Source: Candidatus Hermodarchaeota archaeon
Lineage (GTDB): Archaea; Asgardarchaeota; Hermodarchaeia; Hermodarchaeales; Hermodarchaeaceae
Direction: 5' to 3'
Length of the DNA stretch: 24,930 nt
Assembly (NCBI GenBank): GCA_016840185.1
Contig: JAEOSV010000133.1
Location: 1 to 24,930, forward strand
The notes beneath the pieces were generated by a model, which made no database searches, was not told where the DNA came from, and saw only the letters and a list, made by a program, of their open reading frames with translations. A program made the position numbers and the translations under genes. Below are positions 9,590 through 15,913 of this stretch, piece by piece. Within the stretch, counting starts at the first letter, position 1; each line of letters starts with the position of its first letter.

Positions 9590-9904
9590 CTACTCTTCCG
9601 CCTTTTCATCCTTGTCAGTATCTTCAGTGTCTGTGAGTTTCTTTTGGTCACCCTTGGGCTCTGCTGGAGCGTCTCCCATTGCTTCAGGAGCATAGTCTGC
9701 AACCTTTTCGATGGCCGCAATCAATTGGTCCTTCAACTCCAACGAGATTCGGACACCACGTTTCGTCGGTCGCCAACTCGCTTCACCAGCCTGATAGTAA
9801 ATCCGGATATCGATACCCAGAAACCCCTGCCACTCAGACAGTGACACCCAGATTTTCTCGGTTTCGCTTCGAGGCAACGCCACTGGTTCACCTACAGTTG
9901 TCAT
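9590..9904 (-). CDS. PC4/Sub1-like DNA-binding protein
   Basis: Predicted single-stranded-DNA-binding transcription cofactor-like protein. Residues of about 16-66 match the PC4 (YdbC-type) fold: a beta-rich IWVSLSEWQGFLGIDIRIYY, the WRPTKRGVRISLEL motif (compare W-K-P-T-K-K-G-I in the family) and an amphipathic helix DQLIAAIEKVADY. The last 35 residues are acidic and low complexity (Glu, Asp, Lys, Ala, Pro), comparable to a charged tail. ATG is supported by GGTGA about 7 bases upstream and by a TATA box further up. As first gene of the zinc protein/desulfoferrodoxin operon it could regulate redox genes, but that is inference. Confidence 0.75.
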   Translation of the reverse strand: MTTVGEPVALPRSETEKIWVSLSEWQGFLGIDIRIYYQAGEASWRPTKRGVRISLELKDQLIAAIEKVADYAPEAMGDAPAEPKGDQKKLTDTEDTDKDEKAEE

Positions 9905-9941
9905 GATAAAATCACCTTACCCCTCAATATTGAGAATCCCC

Positions 9942-9949
9942 ATAAAAAG
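9942..9949 (-). promoter_or_regulatory. TATA box of the PC4-like/desulfoferrodoxin operon
   Basis: Minus-strand CTTTTTAT lies about 40 bases before the ATG of the PC4-like gene, predicting a start of transcription near 9918 and a short leader that holds the GGTGA ribosome site. Confidence 0.45.
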
Positions 9950-9960
9950 AATCGTATTCG

Positions 9961-9977
9961 GAGAAAAACAAGGAAAA
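9961..9977 (-). terminator. T-rich termination tract after rubredoxin
   Basis: Read on the minus strand, TTTTCCTTGTTTTTCTC begins about 55 bases after the rubredoxin stop. Runs of T without a strong hairpin are the usual archaeal termination signal, and this one separates the rubrerythrin/rubredoxin unit from the promoter of the next operon. Confidence 0.35.
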
Positions 9978-10031
9978 GGCGGATTCGGCACTCGTTTCGA
10001 TCAGCCTACCCCGCCAAAATTATTCAACAGT

Positions 10032-10196
10032 CTAGTCGGCTGGTTCAAACATATCTTTCCCAACACCGCAAACAGGGCAAACCCAATCTTCGGGGATGTC
10101 CTCAAAGGCTGTGCCTGGAGCGACACCTCCATCGGGATCACCGACGGCGGGATCATATATGTAACCACATGCTGTACAGATGTACTTCTGTGCCAT
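10032..10196 (-). CDS. rub: Rubredoxin
   Basis: A 54-residue one-electron carrier with a single Fe(SCys)4 centre. Both knuckles are intact: Cys7-x2-Cys10-Gly-Tyr and Cys40-Pro-Val-Cys43-Gly-Val. The conserved [18 protein letters not shown] and [10 protein letters not shown] segments between them are present. ATG has GGTGA 5 bases upstream, and the stop is TAG. It follows rubrerythrin by 69 bases on the same strand. Together with desulfoferrodoxin it makes a superoxide/peroxide reduction chain in which rubredoxin feeds electrons to both enzymes. The gene is short and easily missed by length-filtered gene finding. Confidence 0.96.
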   Translation of the reverse strand: MAQKYICTACGYIYDPAVGDPDGGVAPGTAFEDIPEDWVCPVCGVGKDMFEPAD

Positions 10197-10265
10197 GGTA
10201 GGTCACCTGTTTTTGTTGGCTGAGAAGGTGGTTATTATTGTTTGGGTGTTGTGAGTTTGAACCGT

Positions 10266-10850
10266 TCAATAGGTCTCGCAGAGGATGGAGAAGTAGTCCT
10301 GGGGATGGAAACAGGAGGGGCATTGTTCGGGGGCTTCTTCGCCTTCGTGAACGTATCCACATTCGAGGCAGAGCCAGCGGGTGGATTTCTTTTTCTTGAA
10401 GACAGTTTTGCCTTCGACTTCTTTGAGTAGTGCAGTATAGCGTTCAGCGTGGTGGCCTTCGACGTCAGCAATGGCGCGGACTTGTTTGGCAATGGTATGG
10501 AATCCTTCTTCGTCTGCAGTCTTGGCGATGTCTTGATACATTTTGGTGAATTCGTGGGTTTCGCCTTCAATGGCGGCTTTCAAATTTTCAACCGTGTTAC
10601 CGATTTTCAGGGGGGCCGTGGCGGATACTTCAATTTCTGGCATGGGTTTGCCTGTTTGTTTCATGACCTCTTGGGCGGCTCTCCAGAAGTTCTTAGCGTG
10701 CACATGTTCATTCTCAGCAGTGATGTTGAATATTTCAGCGATTTGAACGAATCCTTCTTTCTTTGCGGTTTTTGCGTACATATTGTAACGGTTTCGCGCT
10801 TGGCTTTCGCCGATAAATGCTTGGACGAGTCCGATTAATGTCTTGGACAT
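10266..10850 (-). CDS. rbr: Rubrerythrin
   Basis: Non-haem diiron peroxidase that reduces hydrogen peroxide to water in anaerobes. Residues of about 1-145 are the four-helix ferritin-like domain with iron ligands in AFIGESQARNRY, ITAENEHVHAKNF, EGETHEFTKMY and DVEGHHAERY. Residues of about 157-194 are a C-terminal rubredoxin domain with CLECGYVHEG and CPSCFHPQ. The 194-residue length is typical. ATG has GAGG about 12 bases upstream. It starts an oxygen-defence unit with rubredoxin and is divergent from the PccB-type gene; the roughly 150-base gap between them must hold both promoters. Confidence 0.96.
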   Translation of the reverse strand: MSKTLIGLVQAFIGESQARNRYNMYAKTAKKEGFVQIAEIFNITAENEHVHAKNFWRAAQEVMKQTGKPMPEIEVSATAPLKIGNTVENLKAAIEGETHEFTKMYQDIAKTADEEGFHTIAKQVRAIADVEGHHAERYTALLKEVEGKTVFKKKKSTRWLCLECGYVHEGEEAPEQCPSCFHPQDYFSILCETY

Positions 10851-10997
10851 GATTGTTTAACCTCGGGAATCTATCAGCTAGGTTCTGGATAAGAATGTTT
10901 GTGATTTCGGACCACCTGGATTTTATCCAACCAATTGGGTTTAAGAGGAGTGGCATCCGTAGAGGAACCATCGAGTGCCATTAGGAGAGCATCAGAA

Positions 10998-12557
10998 ATG
11001 CCTTCAGAAGTCATGAACAAGAAGATGAAGGAACTCCGCAAGCGCTTAAAACAAGCCCAACTTGGTGGTGGGAAAGAGCGCATTGACAAGCAACATAAAG
11101 CCGGAAAAATGACTGCACGGGAAAGGATTGACAAGCTGATGGATCCGGGCAGTTTCATGGAATTTGACGCCCTCGTGGAACACCGGTGCACGGAATTCAA
11201 GATGGAGAAAAACAAAATTCCGGGGGATGGTGTTGTCACCGGGTATGGAACCATTGATGGTCGACTGGTGTTTGTGTTTAGTCAAGATTTCACCGTCTTT
11301 GGTGGCGCACTGGGGGAGATGTTTGGTGAAAAAGTCACCAAAATTATGGATTTGGCTCTTGAAGCGGGAGCTCCAGTAATTGGTTTGAATGATTCGGGAG
11401 GGGCACGAATTCAAGAAGGGGTGGCGAGTCTGGGCGCGTATGGTGAAATCTTCTATCGGAACGTGATTGCCTCGGGAGTGATTCCGCAAATCAGCGCAAT
11501 TATGGGTCCTTGTGCCGGTGGCGCCGTGTACAGCCCTGCAGTTACTGATTTTACCCTCATGGTAAAAAACACCAGCCGAATGTTTATCACGGGACCTAAT
11601 GTCATCAAATCCGTTACTGGCGAAGTAATCTCATTTGAGGAACTCGGTGGTGCCATGGCACACAATGTCAAAAGTGGTGTCGCTCAGTTCGCGGCAGAAA
11701 ATGAGGACCATTGTCTTCAACTCATTCGAGACCTACTGTCTTATTTGCCTTCAAACAACGTTGAGGATCCTCCGTTCCTAGAACCCACTGATGACCCCCG
11801 ACGCACTGACCCGGCATTGAATGATCTCCTTCCTGAGGATACCACAACCCCCTATGATATGAAGCAGGCTATCCTGAGTGTTGCAGATAACCATCAATTC
11901 TTGGAAGTCCATGAGCTCTTTGCCCAGAACATGGTGGTCGGTTTCATCCGCCTGAACGGTCATCCGGTGGGTGTGGTGGCTAATCAACCCAACTATCTGG
12001 CCGGTACATTGGATATCGATGCGTCAGACAAATGTGCCCGATTTGTTCGGTTTTGCGATGCGTTCAACATTCCAGTGCTGACTTTCATGGACGTTCCCGG
12101 ATTTCTCCCTGGCGTTGAGCAAGAACATCGAGGAATTATACGTCATGGAGCAAAGATTCTTTTTGCTTATGCCGAGGCCACTGTACCTAAAGTAACTGTA
12201 ATTACTCGCAAAGCCATCGGTGGAGCTTACGTGGTGTTAGGATCCAAGCACTTACGAGCTGACGTAGTCTACGCATGGCCCACCACGGAAATGGCAGTCA
12301 TGGGACCTGAAGGTGCTGCGAATATTATCTTCCGTCGAGAAATTGAAAAATCTAAGAATCCAGAAGCCGCACGAGCTAAACGCATTGTTGAATACCGTGA
12401 ACGATTCGCGAACCCGTATTCAGGAGCTGTTCGCGGATTCATTGACGAAGTCATTGAACCTGCGGTTACGCGATCCCGAATCATTGCCGCGTTTGATATG
12501 TTACGGACAAAACGACAAGCTTTACCAAAGAAGAAACATGGTAACTGTCCGCTCTAG
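10998..12557 (+). CDS. pccB: Acyl-CoA (propionyl/methylmalonyl-CoA) carboxyltransferase subunit, PccB / transcarboxylase 12S type
   Basis: Moves a carboxyl group between N-carboxybiotin and the alpha carbon of propionyl-CoA. Two crotonase-like carboxyltransferase halves are visible: [19 protein letters not shown] and [16 protein letters not shown] in the first, and [20 protein letters not shown] then [19 protein letters not shown] in the second. From ATG 10998 the protein is 519 residues, the family norm, and AGGAGAG lies about 9 bases upstream. A longer frame to TTG 10935 adds 21 unconserved residues and is rejected. Val412 occupies the position held by Asp in strict propionyl-CoA enzymes and Ile in acetyl/propionyl enzymes, so specificity may be relaxed. 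No biotin carboxylase gene is nearby, which leaves propionyl-CoA carboxylase, methylmalonyl-CoA decarboxylase alpha and transcarboxylase 12S all possible. Confidence 0.93.
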   Translation: MPSEVMNKKMKELRKRLKQAQLGGGKERIDKQHKAGKMTARERIDKLMDPGSFMEFDALVEHRCTEFKMEKNKIPGDGVVTGYGTIDGRLVFVFSQDFTVFGGALGEMFGEKVTKIMDLALEAGAPVIGLNDSGGARIQEGVASLGAYGEIFYRNVIASGVIPQISAIMGPCAGGAVYSPAVTDFTLMVKNTSRMFITGPNVIKSVTGEVISFEELGGAMAHNVKSGVAQFAAENEDHCLQLIRDLLSYLPSNNVEDPPFLEPTDDPRRTDPALNDLLPEDTTTPYDMKQAILSVADNHQFLEVHELFAQNMVVGFIRLNGHPVGVVANQPNYLAGTLDIDASDKCARFVRFCDAFNIPVLTFMDVPGFLPGVEQEHRGIIRHGAKILFAYAEATVPKVTVITRKAIGGAYVVLGSKHLRADVVYAWPTTEMAVMGPEGAANIIFRREIEKSKNPEAARAKRIVEYRERFANPYSGAVRGFIDEVIEPAVTRSRIIAAFDMLRTKRQALPKKKHGNCPL

Positions 12558-12610
12558 GGGAATTGGTTGCGCATTATACAGTTCAGAGGCTTCGGCTGTC
12601 CCTACATAAC

Positions 12611-12620
12611 CTTATATTTA
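12611..12620 (+). promoter_or_regulatory. TATA box before the RDD gene
   Basis: CTTATATTTA in the 132-base gap after the PccB-type gene, about 70 bases before the RDD-gene ATG, predicts transcription from near 12640. It suggests the RDD gene is transcribed separately from the carboxyltransferase gene. Confidence 0.4.
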
Positions 12621-12689
12621 CGTCCTATTGAGTGGAATATCATAGAATGGCATCAAATTTCGATGGTATTCGTAATGGAGTAGGATTAC

Positions 12690-13241
12690 ATGAAATGTCC
12701 CCATTGTGGTGCTAACGTCAGTGACGCTGACACGTTTTGTTTTCAATGCGGTGCAGCACTAGAACCCAGTGTAACCGCGGCGAGTAAACCACAGGCAGCT
12801 GATGTCAGCCCACCACCCAAAACATACGCCACTGAGATCAAAGACTTCAGCTATGCGGGTTTCTGGAAACGATTCGCCGCTTGGATTATTGACGCTATTA
12901 TTCTCACTGTTATTAACGTCCCAATATCATTCCTTCTAACTTTGTTCCTCGGTCCTTGGCAGTTCATGGTCTCTTGGCTAGTTACATTTACCCTCAGTCT
13001 AACATACTATGCCTTCCAAGAAAGCTCCGTTCAACAAGCTACACTTGGAAAACGGGCACTTGGAATCGTTGTCACAGACATGGACGGAAACCGAATATCC
13101 TTTGGTCGCGCAGTTGGGCGAGAGCTAGCTAAATACATCTCAGCCCTCACGCTTGGTATTGGTTACCTAATCATTGGCTTCACTGAAAAGAAGCAAGGTC
13201 TCCACGACCTGATTGTCGGATGTCTTGTCATCGACCGTTAA
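12690..13241 (+). CDS. RDD family membrane protein with N-terminal zinc ribbon
   Basis: A 183-residue membrane protein of unknown role. Residues 1-20 form a zinc ribbon (Cys3-x2-Cys6 and Cys17-x2-Cys20, CPHCG and CFQCG type), followed by an Ala/Pro-rich linker. The RDD domain runs from about residue 53, with the conserved Arg and Asp in FWKRFAAWIIDAIIL, further spans, and the GKRALGIVVTDMDG segment near the third span. RDD proteins have been linked to ion or small-molecule transport, without a general function. It lies between the PccB-type gene and the pyruvate carboxyltransferase gene with its own likely promoter, so a link to carboxylation is not shown. Confidence 0.85.
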   Translation: MKCPHCGANVSDADTFCFQCGAALEPSVTAASKPQAADVSPPPKTYATEIKDFSYAGFWKRFAAWIIDAIILTVINVPISFLLTLFLGPWQFMVSWLVTFTLSLTYYAFQESSVQQATLGKRALGIVVTDMDGNRISFGRAVGRELAKYISALTLGIGYLIIGFTEKKQGLHDLIVGCLVIDR

Positions 13242-13393
13242 TCAAAGAATTCGAGGACCCATTGATATTCCGGTGCTATCAGGTGAGGAGTTCGTTCCTT
13301 AGTGTATGGAAGCATGGACAGACAGAACACTAAAAACTGGGAGAGCTAATTACCACCTATCTCCTAAAGATGTGACCGCGAGGTGCAAATGAC

Positions 13394-14905
13394 ATGGCGC
13401 ACACCGCTTCCAAACCCATCAAGTTCACAGATACAACCTTTCGTGATGCCCACCAATCCCTTCTAGCAACCCGAATGCGAACCGAAGATATGCTCCCGAT
13501 TGCGGAGAAAATGGATCAAGTGGGCTTCAACTCCATGGAAGTATGGGGCGGTGCCACCTTTGATGCCCCGCTACGATTCCTGAAAGAGAATCCCTGGGAA
13601 CGCCTTCGCCAACTACGAGCAGTCATCAAGAAAACGAAACTCCAGATGCTCCTGCGTGGACAGAATATCGTAGGATACCGTCACTATCCCGATGATACTG
13701 TGCGGAAATTTGTCGAACTTGCCGCGAAAAATGGGATTGACGTTTTCCGAGTTTTTGATGCGCTGAATGATCCGCGGAATATGAAAACGGCGTTGAAAGC
13801 GATTCATAAGGCAGGAGCCCATGCGCAACTCAGTTTCAGCTACACCATTAGCCCCGTACACAAGGTTGAAACCTTTGTTGAACAGGCAAAGAATCTTGAG
13901 GAAATGGGAGCCGATTCGATTTGTATTAAAGATATGGCTGGACTCTTGAGTCCGTTTGTTGCCCAAGAACTTGTCACACGCCTCAAAGAAGAAATCTCAG
14001 TTCCCATCCAATTGCATTCCCATTACACTTCAGGCATGGCCAGCATGGCATACCTAGAAGCCATCAAGGCAGGAGTCGACATTGTCGACACGGCAATTTC
14101 GTCATTGGCTCAATCTACGTCCCAACCTCCGTTAGAAAGTATGGTGGCGGTCCTGGAAGGGACCCCTTGGGACTCAAAACTGGATCTTGAATTATTATCG
14201 GAGATTGCCTCCTACATCCACGATGTCCGAGAGCGGTACGAAGCCTATGAATGTGGTATGGTTGGGGTCGACACGAATGTGTTACAATTCCAAGTGCCTG
14301 GTGGAATGATGTCTAACCTGGTCAATCAGCTTCGAGAACAAAATGCTTTAGACCAGCTTCAAGCAGTTCTTGATGAGGTGCCCAAGGTCCGGGAAGAAAT
14401 GGGTTATCCCCCATTAGTGACACCGTCCAGTCAAATTGTGGGAACCCAGGCCACCCTCAACGTGCTTCTCGGTGAACGTTACAAAACGATTCCCGAAGAA
14501 GTCAAACAATATGTTCGAGGGTATTATGGTCGTCCTCCAGCACCCATCGATCCCAAAATCCAGAAACTCGTTATCGGTAATGAAGAACCCATTACATGTC
14601 GACCAGCAGATTTGTTAGAGCCAGCTATTCCGAAAGCACGACGTGAACTCAAAGGTGTCACGTCAGAGCTAGAAGACATCATTGCGTACATCCTGTTTCC
14701 GCAACCTGCCCTGGAATTTTTTGAATACCGTAAAGAGCGGGAAGCCCTTGGGAAGCTTACTCCCGAGGTTCTCGCTGCCATCACAGCGGCTTTATTAGAA
14801 ACACAACCTGCACCACCTGAAATGCCAACAATTCGACGTCCCAACACAAACGGGTCAAATCCATGGGTTCTTGCCGGACGCAGAGAATCGATGGGATACG
14901 AATAG
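13394..14905 (+). CDS. Pyruvate/oxaloacetate carboxyltransferase (transcarboxylase 5S / PycB / OadA type), no biotin domain
   Basis: Transfers carboxyl groups between carboxybiotin and pyruvate/oxaloacetate. The DRE-TIM-like barrel has the metal-site residues Asp18 in TFRDAHQSL, Lys179 in ICIKDMAG (the lysine carbamylated in known structures) and His208/His210 in LHSHYTSG. A PYC_OADA-type second domain follows to about residue 470, and the last 30 residues are a Pro/Thr-rich tail. The 503-residue length without a biotinyl domain matches the Propionibacterium 5S subunit rather than the roughly 560-600-residue PycB/OadA proteins that carry biotin themselves. ATG has GAGGTG about 9 bases upstream. 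The biotin carrier gene follows 22 bases later, so they form an operon. Without a biotin carboxylase or a membrane decarboxylase subunit nearby, transcarboxylase is the best local fit; pyruvate carboxylase is the alternative. Confidence 0.92.
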   Translation: MAHTASKPIKFTDTTFRDAHQSLLATRMRTEDMLPIAEKMDQVGFNSMEVWGGATFDAPLRFLKENPWERLRQLRAVIKKTKLQMLLRGQNIVGYRHYPDDTVRKFVELAAKNGIDVFRVFDALNDPRNMKTALKAIHKAGAHAQLSFSYTISPVHKVETFVEQAKNLEEMGADSICIKDMAGLLSPFVAQELVTRLKEEISVPIQLHSHYTSGMASMAYLEAIKAGVDIVDTAISSLAQSTSQPPLESMVAVLEGTPWDSKLDLELLSEIASYIHDVRERYEAYECGMVGVDTNVLQFQVPGGMMSNLVNQLREQNALDQLQAVLDEVPKVREEMGYPPLVTPSSQIVGTQATLNVLLGERYKTIPEEVKQYVRGYYGRPPAPIDPKIQKLVIGNEEPITCRPADLLEPAIPKARRELKGVTSELEDIIAYILFPQPALEFFEYRKEREALGKLTPEVLAAITAALLETQPAPPEMPTIRRPNTNGSNPWVLAGRRESMGYE

Positions 14906-14927
14906 GAGAAGATATGGAGGGAATCCC

Positions 14928-15506
14928 GTGCTTCGCAAATACACACTCACAATCAACGACACAACTGTCAATATCGACGTTGATGGCCCCAAAGAGGGAA
15001 TTCTAACCATCACGATTGACGAAACGGCATTCCCAGTAAATGTTGCCGATGGCGATCACGATTCGGGTGTCTATAAAATCGCTGTTGGTGATACCGAACA
15101 TACAATCACCCTGAAGCCTAAGCCAGAATCGCCTGATTACACCATACAAGTTCAGAAAGAAACGTATGTTGCCTCCTTGAAAGCCCTGAGTGATCTTCCA
15201 ACTCGTCGATATCAACCAACAACTATCATTACAACACCCCCAACCATCACAACCACCTCACCCCAAGCATCTGCTGTTCCACAAGCCGCAGCACCAGGAA
15301 CCGTAACTGCCCCCTTGCCAGGACGTGTTCTTGAAGTGCGAGTAAACGAAGGTGACACAATCAAAAGTGGTGATGTGCTCCTTGTGTTGGAAGCCATGAA
15401 AATGGCAAATGAAATTCGAGCGCCACAAGGTGGAACTATTGGAACGGTCCACGTTCAAGCGGGTACGACCGTCGAGAAAGGACAGCCCATGATTAGCATC
15501 AAATAG
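14928..15506 (+). CDS. Biotin carboxyl carrier protein (transcarboxylase 1.3S / carboxylase BCCP)
   Basis: Carries carboxybiotin between carboxyltransferase sites. The C-terminal 75 residues are a biotinyl domain with EAMKMAN, the biotin-accepting residue being Lys158, 35 residues from the end as usual. A Thr/Pro/Ala-rich flexible linker (about residues 85-120) precedes it. The first 85 residues are beta-rich and resemble the carrier-docking region of biotin-dependent carboxylases; 192 residues is longer than the 123-residue 1.3S subunit. The GTG start with GGAGG 7 bases upstream is chosen; the open frame extends back to 14871 but that part overlaps the preceding gene. Substrate of the biotin ligase at 7489. 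Confidence 0.94.
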   Translation: MLRKYTLTINDTTVNIDVDGPKEGILTITIDETAFPVNVADGDHDSGVYKIAVGDTEHTITLKPKPESPDYTIQVQKETYVASLKALSDLPTRRYQPTTIITTPPTITTTSPQASAVPQAAAPGTVTAPLPGRVLEVRVNEGDTIKSGDVLLVLEAMKMANEIRAPQGGTIGTVHVQAGTTVEKGQPMISIK

Positions 15507-15550
15507 GAACTTGCGGTTTCATCAAACCACAGAAACCCGCTCTTAGACGT

Positions 15551-15566
15551 GGAGAAGTGTTTTATA
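15551..15566 (+). promoter_or_regulatory. BRE/TATA promoter of the 49-residue gene
   Basis: GGAGAAG (BRE-like) is followed by GTTTTATAG. The TATA centre is 26 bases before the ATG at 15589, the usual distance to the transcription start in archaea, which implies a leaderless mRNA. Confidence 0.5.
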
Positions 15567-15588
15567 GCAAATTCGGGTCACAACTTTA

Positions 15589-15738
15589 ATGGGTATGATT
15601 GACATGGCCTGCCCGATGTTTGATGCTCAAAATAATATGTGCCAGCAACTGAATCGGAACTTCCCAGAGGGAGCTCGAACTCCTTGTGAGTTCGTAAACG
15701 ACCCCTCTCAATGTCCTATCTGTATGATGTCTTCCTAA
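15589..15738 (+). CDS. Small cysteine-rich protein (49 residues), leaderless, function unknown
   Basis: Not recognised as a known family. The 49-residue frame starts ATG-GGT-ATG and ends in TAA. It has five cysteines (Cys8, Cys18, Cys33, Cys42, Cys45), the last two as a CPIC pair, and six methionines besides the initiator, suggesting a small metal-binding protein. Support for a real gene is a good TATA box exactly one promoter length upstream, no competing frame in a 368-base gap, and a T-rich tract (15757-15768) shortly after the stop. There is no ribosome site, as expected for a leaderless transcript. ATG 15595 or 15604 could also be used. It lies between the biotin carrier and the second mutase operon. 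Confidence 0.55.
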   Translation: MGMIDMACPMFDAQNNMCQQLNRNFPEGARTPCEFVNDPSQCPICMMSS

Positions 15739-15756
15739 CCATCATTTAGAGTCCGA

Positions 15757-15768
15757 TTCTTTTCTTTT
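15757..15768 (+). terminator. T-rich termination tract
   Basis: TTCTTTTCTTTT begins 19 bases after the stop of the 49-residue gene, a plausible archaeal terminator. The rest of 15769-15913 holds only a weak TATA-like ATTAAAAC (15833-15840) that could serve the second mutase operon. Confidence 0.35.
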
Positions 15769-15913
15769 CGAACCACTTCAGATTGAAGTAGTAGCCCAAT
15801 TGAGAACGGCAACTTTGTGACTTTGCAAAACCATTAAAACAACAGCATCCTAACTGAACAAGCATACCGGTGCCTTGACTCGGTATTATGGTTCCATGGG
15901 ATGGCGACTTCCA

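Noticed and set aside
9590..9592. TAG readthrough or pyrrolysine at the PC4-like stop
   Set aside because: TAG ends several ordinary genes in the window (MFS, PccB, rubredoxin, biotin carrier, etfA), so reassignment is unlikely.
10935..10997. Longer PccB start (TTG 10935)
   Set aside because: AGGAGAG before ATG 10998 and the normal family N-terminus support the shorter gene.
14871..14927. Biotin carrier starting inside the preceding gene
   Set aside because: The extra 19 residues mainly read through the 3' end of the carboxyltransferase gene out of frame; GTG 14928 has a strong GGAGG site.
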